Assembly: GCA_030592575.1 (NCBI GenBank)
Contig: JAUVIV010000019.1
Span: 1-32,735 of the forward strand
DNA from: a bacterium
GTDB taxonomy: Bacteria; Hydrothermota; UBA3073; JACQXS01
Direction: 5' to 3'
Length of the DNA: 32,735 nucleotides
Shown here: piece by piece, positions 25,070 to 32,735 of the stretch
Numbering within the stretch: position 1 is the first letter of the stretch
Layout of the letters: each line of letters opens with the position of its first letter
Position numbers and translations under genes: made by a program
Notes under the pieces: generated by a model
Told to the model about the DNA's origin: nothing
Seen by the model: only the letters and a program-made list of their open reading frames with translations
Databases searched by the model: none

Positions 25070-25143
25070 ATGCAGAATGCAAAATGCAAAATGCAAAATT
25101 TCTTCTACTTGTTAATTGTTGCTTGTAATTTGTTACTTGTAAC
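25070..25143. repeat. two blocks of 7-nt repeats forming a lipoprotein signal sequence
   Basis: Block 1: ATGCAGA, ATGCAAA x3 (25070-25097), whose first ATG is the start codon. Block 2: TTGTTAA, TTGTTGC, TTGTAAT, TTGTTAC, TTGTAAC (25109-25143). All units are in perfect 7-nt phase. Confidence 0.8.
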
Positions 25144-26173
25144 CGGGTGTGGGAAAAAACAACCATACGGGTTGATAAAATCAAGAGAAGGTGAAATCAA
25201 ACTTATAAGTGGTGAGGTTGATACTTTTTATTCGCATTCGGAATTTAAAAATATGTCAGGAGCTACTTATTTATTTGCAGGAAAAGAAGCCAATTTCGAA
25301 GCGATGGCTTTTCTTTATTTTGAATTTGATAGTTCTGTTTTACCTGAATCCTTATGGATTATGGGAGAAGACTCGGGGCAGATTCAAATATGTAAGTTAA
25401 TGAATTCGATAAATATGGATTCTGCGGATTGGAGTAGTTATCCTAACCTTGACTTGTTTAATTTTCTTGAAATAGAAAAGGATACTGCTCTTTCAGTTGA
25501 CATTCAAGAATTAGACACGAACTCAGTTTTTTCTATTGGGTTCTCAAATACTGCAGGTATGGCAAGTTTTTACTCATCTCAAAACAAAGGTACTAAACTT
25601 TGGATTTCTATAGAAGATGGAGATACAACTTATTATCCTTCAAAAAGTACTTATATTGATACGAGCTATTTTTCACAAGATTCACTTCCGGATTCTTTAA
25701 CATATATTGAAACAGGTGCTTATGTTACAAGATGTACACTTTATTTAAATACTTTTGTATTTGATATTGCAGATATTGTAATTGATACTGTACCAGTCGA
25801 TTCTTTAGTTGTCTTTAAGACACAAATAGATTCATTGACGGATTCTTTAAGAGATGCTTATTCATTTAATGATATTACTGTTAATAAAGCAGAATTCAAG
25901 ATAAGGGTTGATACAACCTTGAGTTATAAATGGGATAATAAGATTATGGCTCAATATGAAGTAAATGGAGAAAAGATATTTTCGCAAAGTCGGAGTATAG
26001 ATGGGGATTTTCTTACTTTATCTATAAAATATATAATTGAAAAATGGCTTAAAAAAGGGGAGAGATTATGGCTCGTATTGGAAGGAGATACAAAAAAGAT
26101 TTCTCGTGTTATTTTAGAGCCAGGTAGTGCAGAGCTTTCTGTAATATATACCTTACCACCAAAAGAACGTTAA
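25070..26173 (+). CDS. unknown lipoprotein
   Basis: A 367-residue protein with a type II signal peptide: hydrophobic core FFYLLIVACNLLLVTG and lipobox Cys27 (LVTGC), so it should be lipidated. The rest is rich in Ser, Asp and beta-strand-type sequence (AFLYFEFDSSVLPESLWI; TRCTLYLNTFVFDIADIVID), loosely like the DNRLRE family of surface modules, but I do not recognise it firmly. It starts one base after the bamA stop. Its N-terminus is made of repeat DNA: four ATGCARA heptads (25070-25097) give MQNAKCKMQN, and five TTGTWRY heptads (25109-25143) give the hydrophobic core. Upstream of the ATG, GGAGGAGG at 25055-25062 is a possible ribosome binding site. Confidence 0.7.
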   Translation: MQNAKCKMQNFFYLLIVACNLLLVTGCGKKQPYGLIKSREGEIKLISGEVDTFYSHSEFKNMSGATYLFAGKEANFEAMAFLYFEFDSSVLPESLWIMGEDSGQIQICKLMNSINMDSADWSSYPNLDLFNFLEIEKDTALSVDIQELDTNSVFSIGFSNTAGMASFYSSQNKGTKLWISIEDGDTTYYPSKSTYIDTSYFSQDSLPDSLTYIETGAYVTRCTLYLNTFVFDIADIVIDTVPVDSLVVFKTQIDSLTDSLRDAYSFNDITVNKAEFKIRVDTTLSYKWDNKIMAQYEVNGEKIFSQSRSIDGDFLTLSIKYIIEKWLKKGERLWLVLEGDTKKISRVILEPGSAELSVIYTLPPKER

Positions 26174-26175
26174 TT

Positions 26176-27192
26176 ATGAATCGTAAATCATTAGAGATGG
26201 ATAAAAAAATAAAAATTGCTTTATTTTTCACTTTGTACTTTGTACTTTTCACTTTTGCACATTCTTATTCTTTATTTTCCGGAAGTGGATTAGGTGAACC
26301 GGTGGATAGACCTTTCTTGTTTGAATTTGAACTTCCGAAGGAATTAACTTTCGAGAGTTTTTTATTAGCTGAATTTTTTGATATTGATGGGAAAAGCGAT
26401 AAGTTTGATATTACGCTACCTCATTTTAGGTATGTCATTCCTCTTCCTAAAAATTTGGCAATAGATATAGGGGTAGACGAGTTATTGAATTTGAATTTTG
26501 ATATTCAGAGTAATACTGCATGGAATGATTTTGCTCAAGATTCGGTTCAGCGGAAAGTTAAAGGAAAAGGTAGTGCTTCAACTTTCAAAATAGGACTTGG
26601 AAAAAGCTTTAACCCATTTATTATTGAACTTGGTGGTTTTATGGTTTTTGGTTCAGCTCAGGAAAAATGGATAACAGATTTTATGTCTGCAGATGATGCT
26701 TGCGATACGATGGATTTGAAATTTTTCGGAGTAGGAGGAATGGGATTACTCAGATGGGAACTTGGGAAGCTTAACATAAATGCGAGTTATTTCTCGAATT
26801 CAAAACTCACTTCTGAAGAGGAACTTCCATACAGATTAAAAGTTTCAGCAATTTATGCTCTTATTCCAAGGTTTAGATTTGGAGCAGGAGTTACGAAATG
26901 GCAAGCTATTTCGGATGAATTTGAGTCGGTATTAAATTTTTCTGTTGGAGGCGAGTTGGATATTGGTAAGAATGATTCACAAATTATTCCTACATTAAAA
27001 GGTGGTTTTTATACAGGCAATTGGTATTATGACGATATTAAAGAAAGAATAGGATTTGTAGGAATTAGTATCCCCTTTAAGTCAATGTTAAAAATTGGCT
27101 TATCCTTTGAATTTGGTAAAAGATGGAATTCTTCCTTTGAAGAGAAGATTTATAGAACAGGAATAATGCTTCAAGGAAAAGAATCTTTGTAG
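26176..27192 (+). CDS. unknown outer-membrane beta-barrel-like protein
   Basis: 338 residues. A signal peptide with core IALFFTLYFVLFTFAHS (about 14-30) is followed by amphipathic strand-rich sequence (RFRFGAGVTKWQAI, IIPTLKGGFYTGNWYYDD, IGFVGISIPFKSMLKIGLSFEFGK), typical of an outer-membrane barrel, though it does not end in Phe. No family is recognised. The ATG lies 2 bases after the preceding lipoprotein stop; an internal ATG (26197) is an alternative. The signal core is encoded by four ACTTTKY-type heptads (26230-26257). The tight spacing suggests it works with its neighbours at the envelope. Confidence 0.65.
   Translation: MNRKSLEMDKKIKIALFFTLYFVLFTFAHSYSLFSGSGLGEPVDRPFLFEFELPKELTFESFLLAEFFDIDGKSDKFDITLPHFRYVIPLPKNLAIDIGVDELLNLNFDIQSNTAWNDFAQDSVQRKVKGKGSASTFKIGLGKSFNPFIIELGGFMVFGSAQEKWITDFMSADDACDTMDLKFFGVGGMGLLRWELGKLNINASYFSNSKLTSEEELPYRLKVSAIYALIPRFRFGAGVTKWQAISDEFESVLNFSVGGELDIGKNDSQIIPTLKGGFYTGNWYYDDIKERIGFVGISIPFKSMLKIGLSFEFGKRWNSSFEEKIYRTGIMLQGKESL
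26230..26257. repeat. four 7-nt repeats encoding a signal-peptide core
   Basis: ACTTTGT, ACTTTGT, ACTTTTC, ACTTTTG in phase, giving TLYFVLFTF (residues 19-27). Confidence 0.75.
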
Positions 27193-28037
27193 TGAAATCT
27201 CAAAAGATAAAGATAGAAAAAGTTTTTTCATCAGTAGCACTTGTATGTTTCCTGCTTTTACTTTCTTGTAGTAGGGATTATCCAATTTCAAAAGAAATGG
27301 ATGTAAGGTTTCCACTTTCTGTGGGAAACTGGTGGGCATTAAGTAGAGAATTTAAAATGACATTTTCTCCTACACATTCGTATTTTGGAGACACTTTTGT
27401 TGTTAGAGACTCTATTTATTGGGAAATCGTGAATAAAGATATTATTCAAGGATATAGTAGTTATGTCCTTAAAAATGAGTTGTACGAATTAGGGGAAAAA
27501 TATTCTTCTTTGAAGTGGTATACAGATAATTGGGATGGAAATTATGGTTTTTATGATATAGGATATTCTAGTGGTGGAGGGCTTCCTATAATGTCCGATA
27601 AAAAATATAAGTTAGTATTTGCAGGTAAGGAGTTTAACTCTCCAAAAGAGATTTTTGAATGGGTTCAGGGATTTAAATCTTATAAAGGAGATACAATTGT
27701 TAGAATACCTCCCAGAAAGGTGCTTGAGTATCCGCTTTCAATTGGTAAAAAATGGGTATCGTTTGATGATGTATGGTTGCAAACAAGAGAAGTTATAGAT
27801 ATGGAGACTATAACTACTCCAGCCGGTGATTTTTCATGTTATAAAATAGAGGTTAAGATTATGGGGGAGATTTGGGGTGACGATATGGTTTGGTATGACT
27901 GGTTCTCAAATGAAGGACTTGTGAAAAGATATTTTTGGTCAAAAGGCATATGGGTGGATGAAACTGGGAATATTTATGGTACTTATCAATGCACAGATAT
28001 TTATCTTTTAGAAGATTTTTCTGTGATAGTACAATAA
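27192..28037 (+). CDS. unknown lipoprotein with repeated FPLSVGNWW-type motif
   Basis: 281 residues from a GTG start that overlaps the preceding TAG by one base. A type II signal peptide (VFSSVALVCFLLLLSC, Cys26) predicts a lipoprotein. The motif FPLSVGNWWAL (near 37) recurs as YPLSIGKKWVSF (near 183), a pattern common in uncharacterised lipoproteins of the Bacteroidetes-related phyla. A TTPAGDFSCYKIEVK strand follows. No enzymatic motif is seen. The position in a run of envelope genes after bamA suggests a structural or assembly role, which is inference. Confidence 0.68.
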   Translation: MKSQKIKIEKVFSSVALVCFLLLLSCSRDYPISKEMDVRFPLSVGNWWALSREFKMTFSPTHSYFGDTFVVRDSIYWEIVNKDIIQGYSSYVLKNELYELGEKYSSLKWYTDNWDGNYGFYDIGYSSGGGLPIMSDKKYKLVFAGKEFNSPKEIFEWVQGFKSYKGDTIVRIPPRKVLEYPLSIGKKWVSFDDVWLQTREVIDMETITTPAGDFSCYKIEVKIMGEIWGDDMVWYDWFSNEGLVKRYFWSKGIWVDETGNIYGTYQCTDIYLLEDFSVIVQ

Positions 28038-28056
28038 TCATTAAAAAGGAGGCATG

Positions 28057-28656
28057 ATGAAAAGTTTTATAATTATATCTATTTTATTTATTGCTACTTC
28101 TGTGACAGGCAAGAGAATTGGATTTGGGATAGGACAGACGATTGGAGGGCATCTTCTAACGCCTTCTCTCTTTACTATGAGAATAACACTTGGTAAGTCT
28201 TTTGTTATAGCTCCTGAAGTAAATTTTAAATATGGTTCTTCAGATGCAGGAATGGATAGTATAAAAACTTCTGATTTTGCTATAGGCATTGAATCTAATT
28301 TTTGTTATTCACTGGTTAACAAAGAGAAAACGAAATTTTATGGAATTGGGGGCGTTGGTTTTGAAACTTCTACAGAAACTCGAGAGTACTATAAAACATA
28401 TTATCCAGATAGCCTCGCAAAGGTAGAGCGTACTACTTCTACATCTTCACAAGGCTTAAATTTAGGATTAGGATTAGAACATTTTCTTACTAAGAATCTT
28501 TCATTCTGTATCAGTAGTCTATCTAATATTAATAGGACTTCGGAAGAGATAAAAGAAATGGAAGATGGCGATACGGAAACAACTAGGGATACATCTGCTT
28601 TCTTATTTGATTTTCAGAATCTTCAATGTTGTATCTATTTAATTTGGTATCTTTAA
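28057..28656 (+). CDS. unknown small outer-membrane beta-barrel-like protein
   Basis: About 199 residues. A signal peptide (MKSFIIISILFIATSVTG) is followed by alternating strand-like segments (IGFGIGQTIGGHLLTPSLF, KFYGIGGVGFETS, GLNLGLGLEHFL) that suggest a small, OmpA/OmpX-like barrel. It is preceded by a strong AAGGAGG at 28046-28052; the spacing favours the second ATG (28057) over the one at 28054. The C-terminal CCIYLIWYL is unusually Cys-rich for such a barrel. Function unknown. Confidence 0.62.
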   Translation: MKSFIIISILFIATSVTGKRIGFGIGQTIGGHLLTPSLFTMRITLGKSFVIAPEVNFKYGSSDAGMDSIKTSDFAIGIESNFCYSLVNKEKTKFYGIGGVGFETSTETREYYKTYYPDSLAKVERTTSTSSQGLNLGLGLEHFLTKNLSFCISSLSNINRTSEEIKEMEDGDTETTRDTSAFLFDFQNLQCCIYLIWYL

Positions 28657-28702
28657 GATTAGTAAAAGAAACACAATAGATTAACTAATGATACTCTATG
28701 AA

Positions 28703-30970
28703 ATGAAAAAAAAGGACATAGTTTTTGTACTACAACATTTAATATTATTTTTTATTTTTGCGTCACCTCTGATTGCACAAGAAAATATTGTTAGAAGTAG
28801 AATTAGTGGTAGAGTAATTGATATAACTACGAAACAACCATTACCAGGAGTCAATCTTTGGTTATTAAATACGAAGTATGGTGCAGCTACAGACAACGAA
28901 GGAAATTATACAATTGACAACATTTCTGTAGGTAGATACTCAATTATAGCCAGTATGATGGGTTATAAACAGATCGCCAAAACTGATATTCTGGTGGTTC
29001 CCAAAAGGACGACAATCGTAAATTTTGAACTGAAGTTAAGCCCAATTAAAATGTCTGAATTAGTTGTAAAATCCGACTATTTTGAAAAAGAATTCGATGA
29101 TGGAGTAACCAGCACATTAAGCATCACTCACCGGGAGGTGTCTAAAACTCCAGGTGTACCGGATGTTTTCAGACGATTACAATCGGTTGCCGGTATTGTC
29201 AGAGCGTCCGACCAGTCTCCGTCCCTAATCGTTCGGGGTGGTAGTCCTGATGAGAACCTTACACTTTTAGAAAATATTGAAATTTATAGTCCCTTCCATT
29301 TTGCAAGTCTTGGTGGTGGGATGGAGAACGGAATGAGCATTATCGAACCAAAACTTATCGAGAATATTAAACTTTCTACCGGTGGATTCAGCGTTAAATA
29401 TGGTGATAGATTATCTTCAGTAACGCAAATATCCCTACGAGAGCCCGAAAAGAGTAGAATAACAGGTGATGCTTATATTAATATGGGAGGCGCTGGCGTG
29501 TTTTTTACCGGACCGTTGATTTCAAAGGCGTCTTGGATGTTGTCAGGAAGGCGAGGTATTTGGGACCTAATGACAAAAATGCGTGGTGAAGATTATTCCC
29601 CAAGGACTATCGATATTCATTCAAAGGTAATTTACGAACCCTCAATAAATCACAAATTTACATTTTCGGGAGTTTTTGTTCAGGATGAGGTTACGGGAAC
29701 TAAAGAAGAAGAACAGGAATATTTTGGTATTGAGAAGAATCTACGGATAGTTAAAAATATAACGGCTATGGGGATAAATTGGCGCTGGCTTTACTATAAA
29801 TACGGCTTTCTGTTGATTACTCCTTATTTCAATTTAAACGACTGGGGACAGAAGGCAGGACCAGATGGAGATGAAGATAAATTTGGCCATGAAACAAGAG
29901 AAAATTATTATGGCACAAAAGCAGAACTTACTTACCAATTATCAAAAAAACATGAGCTTGTTATTGGTGGTGATTTTAAAAGGATTGAAGCTGACTACAC
30001 GAAATGGAACGGATTGGATACACTTAGAACCGGTATAATTATTCCGCCTTATAAAGTAGAGTTTGGTCCCCAAAATACCTTCAAGGCTTCGTCGTTCATT
30101 CAATATTCTGTGATACCATATTCATGGGTGCACTTAAATTTAGGTTTACGCCATGATTACTTCGACTTCACAAAAGAAAATATTATTAGTCCGAGATTAG
30201 GCGTTTCATTTGATATTAGCAACAAAGCAAGAATAAATATGGCTTACGGTTTGTTTGGACAATTCCCACAGTTCTACAAAATATTTCTGTCACCGGTAAA
30301 TTTTAATCTTAAAACAAGTAAATCTACCCACAATATATTAGGTATCGAGTATAACTTAAAAGCCGATTTACAGTTGAAGATTGAAGGATTTTACAAAGAT
30401 TTGAAAGATTTACCGGTTGCTAAAACTGACACATCGAAAATTTATGAAAGTACCGGGCAGGGCTATGCGAAAGGGATCGAACTTACCTTAACGAAAAAGA
30501 TGAGTAGCGATCTATACTTGCTTATGAACTATACATATTCTTATTCACGAAGAAAGGACGGAGTAATTTTAAGGGAATATGATTTTAACTATGATTCACC
30601 GCACATATTAAATGTTATGGCTACTTATAAATTAGGTGATTGGTGGGAATTTGGATTAATATATCGATATGCTTCCGGTTTGCCTTATACACCTTATGAT
30701 TTATCTACGGTGAGGCAAGTCAACGAAACTTGGTATTGTGATGAGGGTGCAAAAAATTCTGAAAGATTACCCAATTATCAAAGATTAGATCTACGCGTTG
30801 ACCATCGTTTTATCTTTAATACCTGGAATCTCAGCTTATATTTAGAAATATGGAATTTGACAAATCATGATAATATAACAAGGTATGAATATAGTGCAGA
30901 CTTTGGAACGAAAAGTCCGGTAACTCTATTTGCAGTGATGCCTATGATTGGTCTTGCTGTGGAATTTTAA
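28703..30970 (+). CDS. TonB-dependent outer-membrane receptor with carboxypeptidase-regulatory-like N-terminal domain
   Basis: An active-transport pore for large nutrients such as siderophores, vitamins or oligosaccharides, energised by TonB. From ATG 28703: signal peptide MKKKDIVFVLQHLILFF...AQ, then a CarboxypepD_reg-like beta domain (ISGRVIDITTKQPLPGVNLW ... GYKQI), a plug domain (VPDVFRRLQSVAGI, SPSLIVRGGSPDENLTLLEN), and a 22-strand-type barrel ending in VEF. At about 755 residues it is shorter than SusC-type receptors, and no SusD gene follows. An ATG at 28688 would add five residues; neither start has a clear ribosome binding site. Base use looks somewhat less AT-rich than the neighbours. 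With cobO in the window a corrinoid is a possible ligand, but this is speculation. Confidence 0.9.
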   Translation: MKKKDIVFVLQHLILFFIFASPLIAQENIVRSRISGRVIDITTKQPLPGVNLWLLNTKYGAATDNEGNYTIDNISVGRYSIIASMMGYKQIAKTDILVVPKRTTIVNFELKLSPIKMSELVVKSDYFEKEFDDGVTSTLSITHREVSKTPGVPDVFRRLQSVAGIVRASDQSPSLIVRGGSPDENLTLLENIEIYSPFHFASLGGGMENGMSIIEPKLIENIKLSTGGFSVKYGDRLSSVTQISLREPEKSRITGDAYINMGGAGVFFTGPLISKASWMLSGRRGIWDLMTKMRGEDYSPRTIDIHSKVIYEPSINHKFTFSGVFVQDEVTGTKEEEQEYFGIEKNLRIVKNITAMGINWRWLYYKYGFLLITPYFNLNDWGQKAGPDGDEDKFGHETRENYYGTKAELTYQLSKKHELVIGGDFKRIEADYTKWNGLDTLRTGIIIPPYKVEFGPQNTFKASSFIQYSVIPYSWVHLNLGLRHDYFDFTKENIISPRLGVSFDISNKARINMAYGLFGQFPQFYKIFLSPVNFNLKTSKSTHNILGIEYNLKADLQLKIEGFYKDLKDLPVAKTDTSKIYESTGQGYAKGIELTLTKKMSSDLYLLMNYTYSYSRRKDGVILREYDFNYDSPHILNVMATYKLGDWWEFGLIYRYASGLPYTPYDLSTVRQVNETWYCDEGAKNSERLPNYQRLDLRVDHRFIFNTWNLSLYLEIWNLTNHDNITRYEYSADFGTKSPVTLFAVMPMIGLAVEF

Positions 30971-30988
30971 AAAATAAAATGGTTGTAT

Positions 30989-31083
30989 GCCTAATTTTGC
31001 ATTAAGCTGACACAGGGGCTGTTTTTGTAAATATTTATGCTTGGTGTTATAATCAAGTGTGTAGCTTAATGCTCACGTTATAT
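30989..31083. repeat. attC-like inverted repeat (possible integron recombination site)
   Basis: GCATTAAGCT (30999-31008) and AGCTTAATGC (31063-31072) are perfect inverted repeats, extended inward by ACAC/GTGT. They are flanked by GCCTAAT (30989-30995, close to the R'' consensus RYYYAAC) and GTTATAT (31077-31083, close to R' GTTRRRY). Order, spacing and overall length (about 95 bases) fit an attC site. Both R boxes deviate from consensus and no integrase gene is in the window. Confidence 0.4.
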
Positions 31084-31098
31084 TTATGGAGAAATGAG

Positions 31099-31458
31099 AT
31101 GAATATAGGTGCATTTATTGAAGTTTCTCTAAATCATTTTAATCAAAAACAATATGATATTTCATTAGCTCTTGCTTGCTCTGCCATTGATGCTACTGTC
31201 TCAAAATGTGGAGACAACGATGATTTACACTCATATATTAAATCAAAGTGGAAAAAGAGTAAGAAAAGCCCGATGGATTTTTTGAATGAGTTATTAACAA
31301 GTTTATGTTGCCGTAAAAGCAACATATTAAATAATTTTATATGTTTTGATGACCAGAAACCAGATGGATCAGATAAATTTAAAGCAAAAATTAGTATATT
31401 AGATTTTGGTGAATTTTTTAACAATTTTATATTTTCAGGGAAAAAATCAATACTATAA
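31099..31458 (+). CDS. unknown small protein, possible gene-cassette product
   Basis: 119 residues from ATG 31099, chosen because GGAG at 31088-31091 is correctly spaced and the sequence then begins MNIGAFIEVSLNHFNQKQYD. An upstream frame from 31057 would run across the attC-like repeat. The protein is mostly helical at the start (ISLALACSAIDATVSKC), recalling helical domains such as HEPN-like folds, but I do not recognise it. Cysteines are frequent (SLCCRKSN). It follows the attC-like site directly, in the position of a cassette ORF. The end (FSGKKSIL) gives no hint of truncation or completeness. Confidence 0.5.
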   Translation: MNIGAFIEVSLNHFNQKQYDISLALACSAIDATVSKCGDNDDLHSYIKSKWKKSKKSPMDFLNELLTSLCCRKSNILNNFICFDDQKPDGSDKFKAKISILDFGEFFNNFIFSGKKSIL

Positions 31459-31477
31459 AAGAAAAACTACATAACAA

Positions 31478-31527
31478 CTCACTACACTAGACTGCTATTC
31501 TGCCCACGCTTCATAGTGGCAGGTGAG
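31478..31527. repeat. stem-loop between the small ORF and the methyltransferase-like gene
   Basis: Inner stem CTGCCCAC (31500-31507) with GTGGCAG (31516-31522), one bulge; outer pair CTCAC (31478-31482) with GTGAG (31523-31527). ACATAAC precedes it at 31469-31475. It may be a decayed second attC-like site, but no GTTRRRY partner is evident. Confidence 0.3.
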
Positions 31528-31558
31528 CTTGAGAGTATTAGCAGAAAAGAGGAGTACT

Positions 31559-32440
31559 ATGAAGCGAATATTTAAAAAAGTACTAAGACATTTTGCAAGA
31601 CCAATTCTTAAAGAACTTGGAGCAGTCCTTGAATCTGATTCTAAAAATGAGGTTGCTGCCCAAAAAACTCTCATGCAACAGTATCGTTTACTGGCTTCTA
31701 ATGGCAATGAGCAACTTCCGAGCATGAAAGATGTAGGATTTCGAAAATATTCTCAATTTGAGGAAGACGGTATATTACTCTATATTTTTTCCCTGATTTC
31801 TCCAATCAACCGCATATGCGTAGAAATATGTGCCGGTAACGGACGTGAATGCAATACGGCTAATCTAATTATCAACCATGGGTGGTGGGGACATTTATTT
31901 GACGGTAACGAACAAAATGTGAAATTCGGAAAAGAGTTTTTCTCGCAAAACAAAGATACTTTTCTTTATTCTCCTCGGTTTACACATGCTTGGATTACAT
32001 CTGAGAACGTAAATGATCAGATAGCCAAGTCTGGCGCTACTGGTTCTATTGACTTGCTGAGTCTTGATATCGACGGTATGGATTACTGGATATGGAAGGA
32101 GTTAACAGTTATTAACCCACAGGTTGTAGTATGTGAAACACACAACCTCATCCCTCCCAACAAGGCTTTGACAGTTCCTTATGACCCTGAGTTTATTTTT
32201 GAGTCTGAGAACTATCGGGGTGCCTCATTGGCGGCCATGTGCAAACTTGGTAAAGAGAAAGGGTATCGACTAGTTGGGACGCATCGATTTGGATTCAATG
32301 CTTTTTTTATAAAAAACGGAATTGGAGAAGAGTTCTTCCCTGAAGTTGACGTTGCTTCTTGCGTGCAGGATCCATACAGTAAGATAGCTCGCAATGAAAG
32401 GTGGCCACAAGCAAAAGAGCGCAACTGGCAGGAAGTATGA
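31559..32440 (+). CDS. SAM-dependent methyltransferase-like protein (FkbM-like)
   Basis: 293 residues from ATG 31559, supported by GAGGAG at 31549-31554 (an upstream TTG at 31523 would lie in the stem-loop). The core shows a Rossmann-type glycine motif EICAGNGREC (89-98), followed by WGHLFDGNE, then IDLLSLDIDGMDYWIWKEL and VVVCETHNLIPP. This order resembles FkbM-family methyltransferases that modify glycans or peptides. Base use is less AT-rich than the window's core, and the gene lies in the region after the attC-like repeat, so recent acquisition is plausible. The substrate is unknown; glycan or O-antigen modification is the commonest role of such cargo. Confidence 0.6.
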   Translation: MKRIFKKVLRHFARPILKELGAVLESDSKNEVAAQKTLMQQYRLLASNGNEQLPSMKDVGFRKYSQFEEDGILLYIFSLISPINRICVEICAGNGRECNTANLIINHGWWGHLFDGNEQNVKFGKEFFSQNKDTFLYSPRFTHAWITSENVNDQIAKSGATGSIDLLSLDIDGMDYWIWKELTVINPQVVVCETHNLIPPNKALTVPYDPEFIFESENYRGASLAAMCKLGKEKGYRLVGTHRFGFNAFFIKNGIGEEFFPEVDVASCVQDPYSKIARNERWPQAKERNWQEV

Positions 32441-32735
32441 CCAACTGTTAACCAGCCACTGAAAATGGACTATACAAAGCCGTGCTGTTTTTGAAAAATA
32501 GCGTTTGATTGATATTTTTTCGATCATTATTGCTCAGTCACTCAGCTCTATGTTATGCTTTGAAAAATAATATGAATGAGGTAAGGTAAAAATTTGTTTA
32601 TTATTAAAGTGTCCTGGCTCTAAGATGTGGTTACAAATTGACATGCCAGAGCCTTCTCTTTTTCCATAAAATCATTGCCTAAAATCGTTTTTTCTCTTAC
32701 CTCCATTCCATTCCCATTTTTCGAAACTGTTCTTA
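32441..32735. other. right-end region, unresolved
   Basis: No certain gene. It contains GTTATGC (32552-32558) after CTCAGCTCTAT, reminiscent of a cassette boundary. A 6-bp stem GGCTCT (32616-32621)/AGAGCC (32648-32653) followed by TTCTCTTTTT may terminate plus-strand transcription. A minus-strand open frame enters from the right edge and ends at TAG 32620-32622 (about 38 codons, ...MEKEKALACQFVTTS); it matches nothing I know. Confidence 0.35.

Noticed and set aside
31057-31098. Upstream extension of the small ORF at 31099
   Set aside because: It would run through the inverted repeat; the ATG at 31099 has the correctly spaced GGAG.
32620-32735. Minus-strand open frame entering from the right edge, ending ...MEKEKALACQFVTTS
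   Set aside because: Only 38 codons are visible and the sequence matches no family I know; mentioned in the right-end entry but not called a gene.

Overview
The window looks like the chromosome of an AT-rich, Gram-negative-type (diderm) bacterium. It encodes a BamA/Omp85 protein, a TonB-dependent receptor with a carboxypeptidase-regulatory-like N-terminus, two lipoproteins and a secreted protein ending in a type IX secretion (Por) sorting domain. This combination points to the Bacteroidetes/Chlorobi/Fibrobacteres superphylum or one of its candidate-phylum relatives (for example Cloacimonetes- or WOR-3-like lineages); the exact phylum cannot be fixed from the sequence alone.

Layout. (1) 1-116 is the tail of an IS30-type transposase, followed by short palindromes and cobO (381-911, +). 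(2) 932-6096 is a minus-strand group: a very large fused purL-purQ, a RecB/Cas4-like PD-(D/E)XK nuclease with a probable Fe-S cluster, and pncC/cinA-C. (3) 6476-11684 is a plus-strand, particularly AT-rich island: a double-GHKL ATPase/histidine kinase (broken by one frameshift and one nonsense codon), a receiver protein with no DNA-binding domain, an HNH nuclease and an N6-adenine DNA methyltransferase. A 30-bp perfect palindrome precedes it. I read this as a restriction-modification-like defence module wired to a phosphorelay; it is the best candidate here for an undescribed system. (4) 12073-15816 encodes two ABC exporter half-transporters whose degenerate residues complement each other, so they should form a heterodimer. 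(5) 15918-25068 is a housekeeping run: CTP-dependent lipid/polyprenol kinase, holA, T9SS-sorted propeller-like protein, nrdR, purE, murA, mltG, bamA. Spacing is very tight or overlapping from holA onward. (6) 25070-30970 continues with unknown envelope proteins and a TonB-dependent receptor. (7) 30989-32735 has a different look: an attC-like inverted repeat, an unknown small ORF, a SAM-methyltransferase-like protein with a good ribosome binding site, and an unresolved right end.

A second theme is in-phase 7-nt (heptad) tandem repeats. They occur as linker insertions at four places inside purL, probably inside the T9SS sorting domain, and as the coding DNA of the hydrophobic cores of three nearby signal peptides (mltG, the lipoprotein at 25070, the membrane protein at 26176). 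Several other short palindromic elements sit in gaps between genes. Together they suggest a genome in which small repetitive elements are tolerated in, and recruited into, coding sequence.
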